The notes: generated by a model not told the origin, from the sequence alone. Numbered from the stretch's first letter, positions 51,373 through 61,205 are shown. The stretch: DNA of 64,000 nt from Polaribacter sp. Z022 (GCF_023555495.1 NZ_JALCZO010000002.1:496001-560000); one strand, 5' to 3'. Program-made: numbers and translations.

Positions 51373-51954
51373 TTAAGATTTATAATCTTTTAAAAATGCG
51401 ACTAATTTTTGAATGGCAATACCTCTATGTGAAATGGCATTTTTTTCTTCAGAACTCATTTCTGCAAATGATTGATGAAATCCATTTGGTTTAAAAACAG
51501 GATCATAACCAAAACCTTTTTCACCTTGTTTTTTTCGTAAAATTTCACCTTTACAAATTCCTTCAAATAGAAATTTTTTATCATTAATATTTAATGAAAC
51601 TGCGGTTCTAAATTGTGCTTTCCTGTTTTCTTTATGCTCAAGATTTACTAGTAATTTATGCATATTGTTTTCAGAATTACTAGGTTCTCCTGCAAATCTA
51701 GCAGAATATACACCTGGTTTTCCATCTAAACAATCAACTTCTAAACCAGTATCATCAGCAAAACAATTGTAACCAAACTTATTTGTAATATAATCTGCTT
51801 TTAATTTTGCATTTCCTTCTAAGGTAGTTTCTGTTTCGTCTATTTCATCAAAACAATTAATGTCTTTTAAACTCAATAATTCTATTGAGTTAGGAAGCAT
51901 GTCTTGAACTTCTTTTAGTTTATTAAGGTTGTTGGTAGCAAATACTAGTTTCAT
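51373..51954 (-). CDS. rdgB: Non-canonical purine NTP pyrophosphatase
   Basis: 193 residues. Ham1/RdgB motifs: [14 protein letters not shown] at the start, [34 protein letters not shown] and the final ISHRG. Hydrolyses dITP/XTP to keep them out of DNA. Confidence 0.96.
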   Translation of the reverse strand: MKLVFATNNLNKLKEVQDMLPNSIELLSLKDINCFDEIDETETTLEGNAKLKADYITNKFGYNCFADDTGLEVDCLDGKPGVYSARFAGEPSNSENNMHKLLVNLEHKENRKAQFRTAVSLNINDKKFLFEGICKGEILRKKQGEKGFGYDPVFKPNGFHQSFAEMSSEEKNAISHRGIAIQKLVAFLKDYKS

Positions 51955-52012
51955 AATGCTAAAATAATCAATTTAAGGTCAGTAAATATAAATACTTAAA
52001 ATCACAGAGAAA

Positions 52013-52486
52013 TTACTCATGATGATAAGGTTCATTCTTTAAAATTGTAAAACCTCTGTACAATTGTTCTACAATAAAAAGACGAATCATTTGGTGAGAA
52101 AATGTCATTTTTGACAAAGAAATCTTACCAACAGATTTTTTATAAACAGCTTCAGAAAAACCATAAGGACCACCAATTACCAAAACCAATTGCTTAATGC
52201 CAGAATTCATTTTCTTTTGCAAATATTGAGAAAACTCAATAGATGTAAAATGTTTTCCTTTATCATCTAACAAAACTAATTGATCTGTGTTTTGAAGTTT
52301 AGAAAGTATTAATTGACCTTCTTTTTCTTTTTGTTGAATTTCACTTAAATTCTTAACATTTTTAATATCAGGAATTATTTCTAACTCAAACTTAATATAA
52401 TGCTTTAACCTTTTTTGATATTCATCAATTAACATAATTAATTGTTTGTTATCGGTTTTTCCTATGGCAAGAAGTTTAATTTTCAT
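52013..52486 (-). CDS. rlmH: 23S rRNA (pseudouridine1915-N3)-methyltransferase RlmH
   Basis: 157 residues, full length. SPOUT-fold motifs: KIKLLAIGKT start, LLDDKGKHFTS, LVIGGPYGFSEAVY and the C-terminal QMIRLFIVEQLYRGFTI. Divergent from nadC with 61 nt between the start codons. Confidence 0.97.
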   Translation of the reverse strand: MKIKLLAIGKTDNKQLIMLIDEYQKRLKHYIKFELEIIPDIKNVKNLSEIQQKEKEGQLILSKLQNTDQLVLLDDKGKHFTSIEFSQYLQKKMNSGIKQLVLVIGGPYGFSEAVYKKSVGKISLSKMTFSHQMIRLFIVEQLYRGFTILKNEPYHHE

Positions 52487-52490
52487 GCTT

Positions 52491-52498
52491 CAAAATTA
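52491..52498 (-). promoter_or_regulatory. rlmH -7 promoter element
   Basis: Reverse strand reads TAATTTTG (TAnnTTTG), 4 nt before the rlmH start codon, the same near-leaderless layout as mnmE. Confidence 0.35.
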
Positions 52499-52547
52499 CA
52501 AATTATGTAGTTTGTTTCATATTTTTACATCAGAATAAAATTTAAAG

Positions 52548-53408
52548 ATGATTACAGAAGCACAATTTAAAAACGAATTAGATTTAATTATAAAAAATGC
52601 TATTAGAGAAGATATTGGTGATGGAGATCATACCTCTCTTTCTTGTATTCCTGCAGATGCAAAAGGAAAAGCAAAATTGTTGGTAAAAGATGATGGAATT
52701 ATAGCTGGAGTTGATTTTGCAAAACAAGTTTTTAAATATGTGGACGCAGATTTAGAAGTAGAAACGTTTATAGAAGATGGAACAAAAGTAAAATATGGAG
52801 ACGTTGTTTTTCATGTTTCTGGTAAATCGCAATCTATTTTAATGGCAGAACGTTTGGTTTTAAACGCAATGCAAAGAATGAGTGCAATTGCTACTAAAAC
52901 TGCTTTTTTTGCAAATTTATTAGAAGGCACAAAAACTAAAGTTTTAGATACTAGAAAAACTACACCAGGAATTAGAGCATTAGAAAAATGGGCTGTAAAA
53001 ATTGGTGGAGGAGAAAACCACAGGTTTGCTTTGTATGATATGGTTATGATTAAAGATAATCATATAGATTTTGCTGGAGGAATTACACAAGCAATTACAA
53101 AAACAAAAAAATATTTAGCCGATAATAAAATTGATATAAAAATAATTGTTGAAGCTAGAAGTTTAGAAGAAATTAAAGAAATTTTGTCTGTAGAGGGTGT
53201 TTACAGAATTTTAATTGATAATTTTAATTACGAAGATACACGTAAAGCTGTTGCTTTAATTGGTGATACTTGTTTAACAGAATCTTCTGGAGGAATTAAT
53301 GAAGACACTATTAGAAAATATGCAGAATGTGGTGTAAATTATATTTCATCTGGTGCTTTAACACATTCTGTTTATAACATGGATTTAAGTTTAAAAGCTA
53401 TAGATTAA
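52548..53408 (+). CDS. nadC: Nicotinate-nucleotide pyrophosphorylase
   Basis: 286 residues. Quinolinate phosphoribosyltransferase motifs: EDIGDGDHTS, TRKTTPGIRALEKWAVKIGG, HRFALYDMVMIKDNH, IIVEARSLEE. Converts quinolinate to nicotinate mononucleotide in NAD synthesis. Its stop codon directly touches the start of the pentapeptide gene. Confidence 0.97.
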   Translation: MITEAQFKNELDLIIKNAIREDIGDGDHTSLSCIPADAKGKAKLLVKDDGIIAGVDFAKQVFKYVDADLEVETFIEDGTKVKYGDVVFHVSGKSQSILMAERLVLNAMQRMSAIATKTAFFANLLEGTKTKVLDTRKTTPGIRALEKWAVKIGGGENHRFALYDMVMIKDNHIDFAGGITQAITKTKKYLADNKIDIKIIVEARSLEEIKEILSVEGVYRILIDNFNYEDTRKAVALIGDTCLTESSGGINEDTIRKYAECGVNYISSGALTHSVYNMDLSLKAID

Positions 53409-53981
53409 ATGCTAGATAATTATTTTGAAAGCAAAGAATATTCTAAAATAGATTTTACCAAAACAGAATTTATAAAAGGAGAATATGATAATTGTACTTT
53501 TTTAAACTGCAATTTTGAAAGCATACATGCTTCTAATATTGAATTTATAGAATGTGAGTTTATAGATTGTAATTTTAGCAATACAATTATAAAAAATACT
53601 GCCTTTAAAGGTGTAAATTTTATTAAATGTAAAATGATAGGAGTAAAATTTAATGAATGCGATCCTTTTTTATTACAACTTTCTTTTACAGATTGCCAAT
53701 TAAATTTTTCTTCATTTTATAAATTAAAAACGCCTAAAACAAAATTTGTTAATTGTAATTTGCAAGAAGCAGATTTTACAGAAAGTAATTTGTCAAACTC
53801 AATTTTTGATAATTGTGATTTAAAAAGAGCAAATTTTAGTAGAACAAATATTGAGAAATCAGATTTTGAAACTTCGTTTAATTTTGAAATTAATCCTGAA
53901 GAAAATAAGATAAAAGGAGCTAAGTTTAGTAGAAGTTCTATTGATGGACTTTTAGTTAAGTTTGGGATTATCATTAAGTAA
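53409..53981 (+). CDS. Pentapeptide-repeat protein (Qnr/McbG-like layout)
   Basis: 190 residues of A(D/N)LxX-type repeats (YDNCTFLNCNFESIHA ... LQEADFTESNLSNSIF ... LKRANFSRTNIEKSDF) forming a right-handed quadrilateral beta-helix. Some relatives mimic DNA and protect gyrase, but nothing here proves that. Zero gap to nadC, so co-expressed. The downstream repeat element starts at its stop codon. Confidence 0.87.
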   Translation: MLDNYFESKEYSKIDFTKTEFIKGEYDNCTFLNCNFESIHASNIEFIECEFIDCNFSNTIIKNTAFKGVNFIKCKMIGVKFNECDPFLLQLSFTDCQLNFSSFYKLKTPKTKFVNCNLQEADFTESNLSNSIFDNCDLKRANFSRTNIEKSDFETSFNFEINPEENKIKGAKFSRSSIDGLLVKFGIIIK

Positions 53982-54489
53982 CAAAGTTGCAAAGTGACAA
54001 AGTTGCAAGGAAAAAGGAGAGGGAAGAATTATGCAACTTTATAACTACTTTTAACTTTGTAACTCTAAAAAAGAAAAAGAAAATGAAAACGTTTAGAGAT
54101 TTATTAGTTTGGCAAAAGTCGATGAGTTTTGTAACTGAGATTTATGCAGAATCTAAATCGTTTCCTAAAGAAGAAACTTTTGGTTTAAACTCTCAAATTA
54201 GAAGAAGTGCAGTTTCAATTCCAAGTAATATTTCTGAAGGATATGGTAGAGAAGGAGTGAATGATTATCTTCGTTTTCTAAATATTGCTATAGCATCACT
54301 TTTTGAGTTACAAACACAATTAGAAATCGCGTTTAATTTAAAATACATTAAAAAAGAAGATTTTGATACTTTGTATGAATCATCAAGAGAAATTGAAAGA
54401 ATGTTATCAAGTTTTATTAGAAGTATAAAATCAAAAAGAAAATAACTCTAAAACTTTTAACTCTGTAGCTTTGCTACTTTGAAACTTTA
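53982..54489. repeat. Small element: four-helix-bundle gene framed by imperfect inverted repeats
   Basis: Left arm 53982-54009 (ACAAAGTTGCAAAGTGACAA...) and right arm 54461-54489 (...TTGCTACTTTGAAACTTTA) are imperfect inverted copies of about 27 nt around the gene at 54083-54445. The left arm itself is an internal direct repeat of ACAAAGTTGCAA. This gene-plus-repeat unit looks like a mobilised module inserted between nadC-pentapeptide and the BrkB-like gene. Confidence 0.5.
54083..54445 (+). CDS. Four-helix-bundle protein (23S rRNA intervening-sequence type)
   Basis: 120 residues from ATG 54083; the longer frame from TTG 53987 runs through the flanking repeat and is not credible. Typical family motifs: FRDLLVWQKSMSFVTEIY, GLNSQIRRSAVSIPSNISEGYGR, LRFLNIAIASLFELQTQL. 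The fold is shared with DGR Avd, but there is no RT or TR near, so this is the stand-alone type. Function unknown. Confidence 0.88.
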   Translation: MKTFRDLLVWQKSMSFVTEIYAESKSFPKEETFGLNSQIRRSAVSIPSNISEGYGREGVNDYLRFLNIAIASLFELQTQLEIAFNLKYIKKEDFDTLYESSREIERMLSSFIRSIKSKRK

Positions 54490-54498
54490 CCACAAAAA

Positions 54499-55437
54499 AT
54501 GTCAAAAGAAATTGAAGACAAACTAGATAAAATACCGATAGTAAATCTTTTGGTTAGATTTGGGAAAAAAATTAAAGTACCAGGTTTAGAAGGTATGTCA
54601 TTATATGATGTATTAGAAATGTATATTATTGGTATTGTAGAAGGAGCTTTAACAACAAGAGCAGGAGGTATTGCTTTTAGTTTTTTTATGGCGGTTTTTC
54701 CTTTTATGTTATTCATTTTAACCTTAATTCCCTACATACCAATAGAAGGTTTTCAAGACGGATTATTCTCATTTATTCAAGAAATTTTACCACCACAAAC
54801 CTTTGATGCTGTTAATTTGGTAATTGGCGATATTATTAATAATCAATATGGAGGTTTACTTTCTTTTGGTTTTTTATTATCAATATTTTTAATGACAAAT
54901 GGTGTAAATGCCATTTTTAGTGGTTTTGAATATTCGTATCATGTAACTGATATTAGAAATGTATTTAGAACGTATTTTATTTCGTTAGGAGTTTCTTTAT
55001 TAATGTCATTATTTTTAATTGTAACAATTACTTCACTTATATTATATCAGGTAGCATTGTCTAAAATAGATGAACAAGGCTGGTTAAATACAAGCGATTT
55101 AAACCTGTTTTATATTGGTAAAAATGCACTTTTCTTGGTTATGATATTTACAATTGTTTCACTTCTTTTTAGGTATGGAACAAAGCAAGGTAAAGACACA
55201 AAGTTTTTTTCTGCAGGTGCTTTATTAACAACAGTGGTTTCTTTATGTACTTTTTATTTATTCGGAATTTATGTAGTTAAATTTGCACAATACAATCAAT
55301 TATATGGTTCTATTGGTACATTGTTAATCTTAATGTTATTTGTTTGGTTAAATGCTATTATACTACTTTTAGGTTTCGAATTAAATGCATCTTTACACGT
55401 GTTAAGACTTCAAAATAAAAATTGTTCATCTTCTTAA
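54499..55437 (+). CDS. YihY/BrkB-family inner membrane protein
   Basis: 312 residues with six transmembrane helices; family signature RAGGIAFSFFMAVFPFMLF and YGSIGTLLILMLFVWLNAIILLLG at the end. Once annotated as RNase BN, now regarded as a transporter-like family of uncertain function. Confidence 0.9.
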   Translation: MSKEIEDKLDKIPIVNLLVRFGKKIKVPGLEGMSLYDVLEMYIIGIVEGALTTRAGGIAFSFFMAVFPFMLFILTLIPYIPIEGFQDGLFSFIQEILPPQTFDAVNLVIGDIINNQYGGLLSFGFLLSIFLMTNGVNAIFSGFEYSYHVTDIRNVFRTYFISLGVSLLMSLFLIVTITSLILYQVALSKIDEQGWLNTSDLNLFYIGKNALFLVMIFTIVSLLFRYGTKQGKDTKFFSAGALLTTVVSLCTFYLFGIYVVKFAQYNQLYGSIGTLLILMLFVWLNAIILLLGFELNASLHVLRLQNKNCSSS

Positions 55438-55535
55438 CTTTTATAAGTTTTTCACGATATTTGCGCTCGCAATTAACAATAATCAATTAACAGAAATCTT
55501 TGATAACTGATAATTGAAGAATGATAACTGATATT

Positions 55536-56900
55536 ATGAAACCAAGCATCCCAAAAGGAACAAGAGATTTTTCGCCAACAGAAGTAGCCAATAGAACGTA
55601 TATTATGAATACGATTAAAACTGCTTTTGAAACATTTGGATTTCAACCTATTGAAACACCAAGTTTTGAAAATTCATCAACTTTAATGGGAAAGTATGGA
55701 GAAGAAGGAGATAGACTTATTTTTAAGATTTTAAACTCTGGTGATTTTCTTAAAAAAGCAGATGAAAAATTATTATCAGAAAAAGAAAGTGTAAAAGTCA
55801 CTTCTCAAATATCCGAAAAAGCTTTACGTTATGATTTAACAGTGCCTTTTGCAAGGTATGTTGTACAACACCAAAATGATATAACGTTTCCTTTTAAAAG
55901 ATACCAAGTGCAACCTGTTTGGAGAGCAGACAGACCACAAAAAGGAAGATTTAGAGAGTTTTTTCAATGTGATGCAGATGTTGTAGGTAGTAAGTCTCTT
56001 TGGCAAGAAGTAGAATTTGTACAATTGTACGATGCTGTTTTTACCAAACTTGGTTTAGAAGGCACAACTATTAAAATGAATAACAGAAAAATTCTTTCTG
56101 GAATTGCAGAAGTTATTGGTGCTCAAGATAAATTAATAGATTTTACTGTAGCTTTAGATAAGTTAGATAAAATTGGGCAAGAAAAAGTAGAGGCAGAAAT
56201 GTTATCTAAAGGAATTACTGAAGAAGCAATAAAAAAAGTACAACCATTGTTTAGTTTTAACGGTTCTAATTTAGAAAATTTAGCTTCATTAGAAAGTATG
56301 TTATCTACTTCTGAAGAAGGTAAAAGTGGAGTAGAAGAGCTTCGTTTTGTAATAAATTCAATAACTGAATTAGGGTTAGAATCTGCTAATTTAGAAATAG
56401 ATGTAACTTTAGCTAGAGGTTTAAATTATTATACAGGAGCCATTTTTGAAGTTGCAGCACCAAAAGAAGTAAAAATGGGTTCTATTGGTGGTGGTGGAAG
56501 ATATGATGATTTAACTGGTATTTTTGGATTAAAAGATGTTTCTGGTGTAGGTATCTCTTTTGGATTAGATAGAATTTATTTAGTTTTAGAAGAATTAGGA
56601 TTGTTTAAAACTGTAGATTTACCAAAACCAAAAGTTATTTTCTTAAATTTTGATGCATCAACAGATATAATCAAAATGAAAGCTATTAAAAGTTTAAGAG
56701 AAAATGGAGTAAAATCTGAATTTTATCCTGATTTGGGTGAAAGTAATAAGGCTCAAAAACGACAATGGAAGTATGTAACTAATAGAGAAATAGAATTTGT
56801 AGTTTCTAAGGTAGAAAATGAAGTTTTTACTTTAAAAAATATGATTTCAGGAGAACAAGAAAGTTGTTCTTTATCAGAACTAATAAATAAAATAAAATAG
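55536..56900 (+). CDS. hisS: Histidyl-tRNA synthetase
   Basis: 454 residues from ATG 55536 (MKPSIPKGTRDFSPTE); an in-frame ATG at 55521 adds five residues. Class II motifs: RYDLTVPFARYV, VWRADRPQKGRFREFFQCD (motif 2), the histidine signature LARGLNYYTGAIFE, GGGGRYDDLTG and GISFGLDRIY (motif 3), followed by the anticodon-binding domain. Confidence 0.97.
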   Translation: MKPSIPKGTRDFSPTEVANRTYIMNTIKTAFETFGFQPIETPSFENSSTLMGKYGEEGDRLIFKILNSGDFLKKADEKLLSEKESVKVTSQISEKALRYDLTVPFARYVVQHQNDITFPFKRYQVQPVWRADRPQKGRFREFFQCDADVVGSKSLWQEVEFVQLYDAVFTKLGLEGTTIKMNNRKILSGIAEVIGAQDKLIDFTVALDKLDKIGQEKVEAEMLSKGITEEAIKKVQPLFSFNGSNLENLASLESMLSTSEEGKSGVEELRFVINSITELGLESANLEIDVTLARGLNYYTGAIFEVAAPKEVKMGSIGGGGRYDDLTGIFGLKDVSGVGISFGLDRIYLVLEELGLFKTVDLPKPKVIFLNFDASTDIIKMKAIKSLRENGVKSEFYPDLGESNKAQKRQWKYVTNREIEFVVSKVENEVFTLKNMISGEQESCSLSELINKIK

Positions 56901-56949
56901 TTTATAGTTAGAATTTATAACAAAACTATTTTAATACGTTGCAAACACG

Positions 56950-56957
56950 TAAATTTG
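56950..56957 (+). promoter_or_regulatory. folE -7 promoter element
   Basis: TAAATTTG matches TAnnTTTG and lies 19 nt before the start codon at 56977. Confidence 0.4.
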
Positions 56958-56976
56958 CACCCAAATTAAGATTGAA

Positions 56977-57666
56977 ATGTTTGAATTGAACAGCAAAATG
57001 AATGACGAAAGAATAGAAGAAATAGGTGAGAACCATGTTGGTACTTCTGCCAAAACTCCATTAAGAGCAGATGCTTTTGATATTTCTGACGAGGAAAAAA
57101 TAGCAAGAATCCAAGAAAGTGTAAAAGATATTTTAAACACTTTAGGAATGGATTTAACAGATGATAGTTTACAAGGAACTCCTAAAAGAGTAGCAAAATC
57201 TTTTGTAAATGAGATATTTATGGGGTTAGATCCTAAAAATAAACCAAAAGCATCAACATTTGACAATAATTATAATTATGGAGAAATGTTGGTAGAAAAA
57301 AATATTGTGGTTTATTCTACTTGCGAGCATCATTTATTACCAATTGTTGGTAGAGCTCATGTTGCTTATATTTCTGATGGAAAAGTAATTGGACTTTCTA
57401 AAATGAATAGAATTGTAGAATATTTCTCTAAAAGGCCTCAAGTGCAAGAGCGTTTAACAATGCAAGTTGTACAAGCAATGCAAGAAGCATTAGGGACACA
57501 AGATGTTGCTTGTGTTATTGATGCTAAACATTTATGTGTAAATTCTAGAGGAATTAAAGACATAGAAAGTTCTACTGTAACTGCTGAATTTGGTGGTAAA
57601 TTTAAAAACAAAGATACTAAAAGAGAGTTTTTAGATTATTTAAAAATGGATACAGATTTCGATTGA
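56977..57666 (+). CDS. folE: GTP cyclohydrolase I
   Basis: 229 residues (222 if the ATG at 56998 is used). Zinc and active-site motifs: STCEHHLLPIVGRAHVAYI, GLSKMNRIVEYFSKRPQVQE, AKHLCVNSRGIKD. First step of tetrahydrofolate synthesis. A strong terminator follows. Confidence 0.96.
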   Translation: MFELNSKMNDERIEEIGENHVGTSAKTPLRADAFDISDEEKIARIQESVKDILNTLGMDLTDDSLQGTPKRVAKSFVNEIFMGLDPKNKPKASTFDNNYNYGEMLVEKNIVVYSTCEHHLLPIVGRAHVAYISDGKVIGLSKMNRIVEYFSKRPQVQERLTMQVVQAMQEALGTQDVACVIDAKHLCVNSRGIKDIESSTVTAEFGGKFKNKDTKREFLDYLKMDTDFD

Positions 57667-57690
57667 TAATTTAAAAATTATTAAATATAT

Positions 57691-57719
57691 AAACCTGTTT
57701 AGTTATACTAAACAGGTTT
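57691..57719 (+). terminator. Terminator after folE
   Basis: AAACCTGTTTAGT pairs perfectly with ACTAAACAGGTTT (13 bp, TAT loop) followed by T5. Confidence 0.9.
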
Positions 57720-57894
57720 TTTTATATCTACATATTTTTTTAATGTATATAATTTATTTTATTACTCAAATTATTGATAATTAACTAATTTAAGTGTTAA
57801 TATTTTGATAAATTGATTTTATTTGTTACATTGGTCAACCAAACTGGTTTACCAATTAAATCCAGTTATTTAACAATTAACAAATCAATTTATT

Positions 57895-60800
57895 ATGAGA
57901 AAAATTTTACTATTATTTATTTTGATGGCAACTTGCTTTCAATTAAATGCTCAAACCATTGTTTTTGATGGAGAGACAGACAGTGATTGGAATACAGCCA
58001 CAAACTGGGTTGGTGATGTTTTACCTGGAGCTGGTAATGACGTTGACTTAGATGGTAAAACAGTTGTTCTATCAGCTAATACAACAGTTCAAAGGGTCTA
58101 TGCTGGAGGTAGTTCAAACTTAACTATTAATTCAGGAGTAACATTAACAATTGATGGTTTTGCTGGTGGTGATGATGGTTTAGAAATACAAGGTTCAGCT
58201 TCAGTTACTAACAATGGTACAATAGCGATTTCTAATATTACTGGAGCAGAAGCAGATGGACTGTATGTTAAAGGTACATTTGATAATGCAGCTACTGGTA
58301 TAGTAAATATATCAAATACAGGTGAATATGGTTTATATGTTCAAGAAGGTACACTTACTAATTTAGGGACAATTACTATAGAAACATTTGGTGAAGCTAA
58401 TACAAATCGTGATGGAATTGCAATAGATGATAACAGTGGAACTCCAGGTACTATTAATAATAATGGAGGTTCAATTACTGTTACATTAACTACAGGTGAT
58501 GATGGAGTGTATATAAACGACGGCTCTGTTTTTAATAATAATGCTACTTTAAATATTGATTTATCCAATGGTACTGGAGACATGGCATTGCATATAACAG
58601 ATCAAGCTACTGCACCACTTCAAGCTTCACAGTTTTCAAATGGTGCTTCTGGGGTTTTGACTATTGTTGGTTCTCCTGATTATGCTATTCAAGTTGATGG
58701 TACTGATGATGCATCAAATAGAGCAACTCTTACTAATTCAGGTACTATTTCAGTTTCAAACACAAGTAATGATGGTATTAGAGTACGCAGAGGTGGTTCA
58801 GTTATAAATAATGTTGGTGGAACAATAAACATTACAAATGCAGGAGATGAAGCAATACAAATTGATGGGGAAGCTAATACAGTTTTTACTAATAGTGGAG
58901 ATATTGTTTTAACTACTTCAGGAGATCATGGAATGGAACTTTTAGGGACATTTAATAACTTAAGTGGTGGAACATTAACGGGTGTTAACAATACTGATGA
59001 TGGTATAAGAGTTACAACTGGAACTTTTAATAATGATGGTAATATTAGAATTGACGGTTCAGGGTCAGAAGATATAGAAGTAAATTTAACTGGAACTTTC
59101 ACAAACACTGCTAATGCAACTTTTGCTCCAGGATCTAGTCCAGGTGATCTTGAAATCAGAAATGTATTTGATTTAGGATCTTCTACAGCCACATTTGAAA
59201 TTAATGGATTAACTCCAGGAACAGAATTTGATCAAATCTTAAATGCTAATGGAACAGGAATTACTAGTACACTTACTATAACAAATGCAAAATTACATTT
59301 AGATTGGGGATCTTATACGCCTACTGTTGGTGATACATTTAAAATAGTAGATGGATCAGGACCAGTAAGTGGAACTTTTGCTTCTGTAACTAACTCTAAT
59401 GCAGATATAATTTATACAATAGATTACTCAAGCAATACAAGTGAAGTAAAAATTGTAGTTACAGATATAAATAGTACATGGACAGGTAATACTGATACTG
59501 ATTGGACAAAAGCATCTAACTGGAGCACTATTGTACCTACTGCTACAACAGATGTTACTATACCATCAGGTTTATCTAACTATCCTACTGCTAATTCTGC
59601 AGTTACTACTAATAGTATAACTATGGCATCTGGTACTTCTTTTATTGCTAATTCTACAGTTACTGGTAATGTTACATATAATAGAACTCTAAATTATGTT
59701 GCTGGTAATGCTAATGGATGGCACTTGGTGGCTTCTCCAGTAATTGGTCAAGCATACAATAATACATATGCTAGTGATAATGATTTAGCAACAAGTGGAT
59801 CAAAAAGAGGTTTAGCTACATATAATGATGCAAATGCTGCAGGATTAAAATACACATATTTGTTAAATGACGATAGTAATGCAGGAACATTTACTTCTGG
59901 TATTGGTTATTCTGTAAAAAGAGCTAGTACAGGTTCAATTGCTTTTACTGGTACTCTAAATACAGCTGATGTAAATGGTGTTACTGTTTCTACTGCAGGA
60001 AATGGTTTTAATTTATTAGGAGTACCTTATACTTCTTTTATAAGTAGTCAAACATTTTTGGATGAAAATACAAATTTAGACCAAACTCAAATTTGGGTAT
60101 GGGAACAAGGTGTTACTGGAGGTAATTTCATTACTATGACAGCTAAAGCAGATAATTTTATTTTGGCTCCTGGACAAGGGTTTTTTGTAAAAGCAAATTC
60201 AGGTACTACAGTTAATTTTTCTAAATCTAATCAAACTGCAAATACAGATACTTTTAAAAAATCTTCTAGAACACAAGTTAAACTGTTAATGAATGATGGA
60301 GTAACTAATCGTTTTGCAAAGTTATATTATGAAAATAATGTTACTAAAGGTTTTGATGCAGGTTGGGAAGGAGAAGTTTTTGGAGGAATAAATAATAGTT
60401 TAGATGTTTTTACTCAATTAGTGCAAGACAACCAAGGGAAAAACTATCAAGTACAATCTCTACCTTTAGCAGACATGGAATCAACAATTGTTCCAATTGG
60501 TTTACGAGCTTCTTCAGGAAAAGAGTTAACATTTACTGTTGATGAATTAAACTTGCCTAAAGAAATTAATGTTTTCTTAGAAGATAGATTAACTAACACA
60601 TTTACTCAACTAAATGTAGATAATTCTGAATATAAAATTACTTTAACTGAATCTATAGACGGAATAGGAAGGTTTTATTTACATACTGCAAGTAGTGTTT
60701 TAAGTGTTGGTAAAGATTTATCTTTAGAAGGAGTAAGTATTTATAAAACAAATAAATCTACTTTAAGAATAGTAGGGTTACAACAAGGTAAAACAAATGT

Positions 60801-60957
60801 TAAAATATTTAATATTCTAGGTAAACAAATTATGAATTCTTCATTTGAATCAATTGGAGTAAAAGATATTGCTATACCAAATACAGCAAAAGGTATTTAT
60901 GTAATTCAGTTAGAAACTGAAGCAGGTAAATTGAATAAGAAAATTATTTTAGAATAA
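57895..60957 (+). CDS. Large T9SS-sorted surface protein with beta-helical N-terminus
   Basis: 1020 residues. Signal peptide (RKILLLFILMATCFQLNAQ), a G8/autotransporter-like N-terminal region of about 500 residues rich in short TLTNxGTI/NNxGxI beta-helix turns, a linker, a second domain that begins TWTGNTDTDWTKASNW, and a C-terminal type A T9SS sorting tail (VKIFNILGKQIM ... GIYVIQLE ... NKKIILE). The last 430 residues are paralogous to the protein at 8289. Followed 26 nt later by a mini-peptide gene, as at the first locus. Likely adhesin or surface-layer component (inferred). Confidence 0.88.
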   Translation: MRKILLLFILMATCFQLNAQTIVFDGETDSDWNTATNWVGDVLPGAGNDVDLDGKTVVLSANTTVQRVYAGGSSNLTINSGVTLTIDGFAGGDDGLEIQGSASVTNNGTIAISNITGAEADGLYVKGTFDNAATGIVNISNTGEYGLYVQEGTLTNLGTITIETFGEANTNRDGIAIDDNSGTPGTINNNGGSITVTLTTGDDGVYINDGSVFNNNATLNIDLSNGTGDMALHITDQATAPLQASQFSNGASGVLTIVGSPDYAIQVDGTDDASNRATLTNSGTISVSNTSNDGIRVRRGGSVINNVGGTINITNAGDEAIQIDGEANTVFTNSGDIVLTTSGDHGMELLGTFNNLSGGTLTGVNNTDDGIRVTTGTFNNDGNIRIDGSGSEDIEVNLTGTFTNTANATFAPGSSPGDLEIRNVFDLGSSTATFEINGLTPGTEFDQILNANGTGITSTLTITNAKLHLDWGSYTPTVGDTFKIVDGSGPVSGTFASVTNSNADIIYTIDYSSNTSEVKIVVTDINSTWTGNTDTDWTKASNWSTIVPTATTDVTIPSGLSNYPTANSAVTTNSITMASGTSFIANSTVTGNVTYNRTLNYVAGNANGWHLVASPVIGQAYNNTYASDNDLATSGSKRGLATYNDANAAGLKYTYLLNDDSNAGTFTSGIGYSVKRASTGSIAFTGTLNTADVNGVTVSTAGNGFNLLGVPYTSFISSQTFLDENTNLDQTQIWVWEQGVTGGNFITMTAKADNFILAPGQGFFVKANSGTTVNFSKSNQTANTDTFKKSSRTQVKLLMNDGVTNRFAKLYYENNVTKGFDAGWEGEVFGGINNSLDVFTQLVQDNQGKNYQVQSLPLADMESTIVPIGLRASSGKELTFTVDELNLPKEINVFLEDRLTNTFTQLNVDNSEYKITLTESIDGIGRFYLHTASSVLSVGKDLSLEGVSIYKTNKSTLRIVGLQQGKTNVKIFNILGKQIMNSSFESIGVKDIAIPNTAKGIYVIQLETEAGKLNKKIILE

Positions 60958-60983
60958 ATACGAGAATTTAAATACAAGACATT

Positions 60984-61154
60984 ATGAAAAAACAAATAGA
61001 ATCAAATAAAGAAGAAATTACTCGTAAAGAAGCTATTAAAAAAATTGGTAATTACGGTAAATACGCAGCATTAACTGCATTAGGTACATATATGATATTA
61101 AATCCACAAAAGGCACAGGCTCAAAGTATTGAAGCCCCTGGAGAAGGATTTTAA
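60984..61154 (+). CDS. Tiny secreted peptide precursor, paralogue of the one at 9836
   Basis: 56 residues, found by translating downstream of the T9SS gene. The signal region (ITRKEAIKKIG, ALTALGTYMILNPQKAQA) matches the first copy at 33 of 35 positions; the predicted mature end is only about 10 residues (QSIEAPGEGF). Followed by a strong terminator, so it is the last gene of a two-gene operon. Conserved signal plus short variable mature part is typical of secreted peptides, but function is unknown. Confidence 0.75.
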   Translation: MKKQIESNKEEITRKEAIKKIGNYGKYAALTALGTYMILNPQKAQAQSIEAPGEGF

Positions 61155-61173
61155 TTAAATATTATTTTTAATA

Positions 61174-61205
61174 AAAACCGTTTAAAAGAAATTTTAAACG
61201 GTTTT
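61174..61205 (+). terminator. Terminator of the T9SS/mini-peptide operon
   Basis: AAAACCGTTTAAAA pairs perfectly with TTTTAAACGGTTTT (14 bp, 4-nt loop) with T-run. Confidence 0.9.

Noticed and set aside
54083..54445. A second DGR, suggested by an Avd-like four-helix protein
   Set aside because: No reverse transcriptase and no adenine-biased repeat pair nearby; the stand-alone intervening-sequence protein family explains it.
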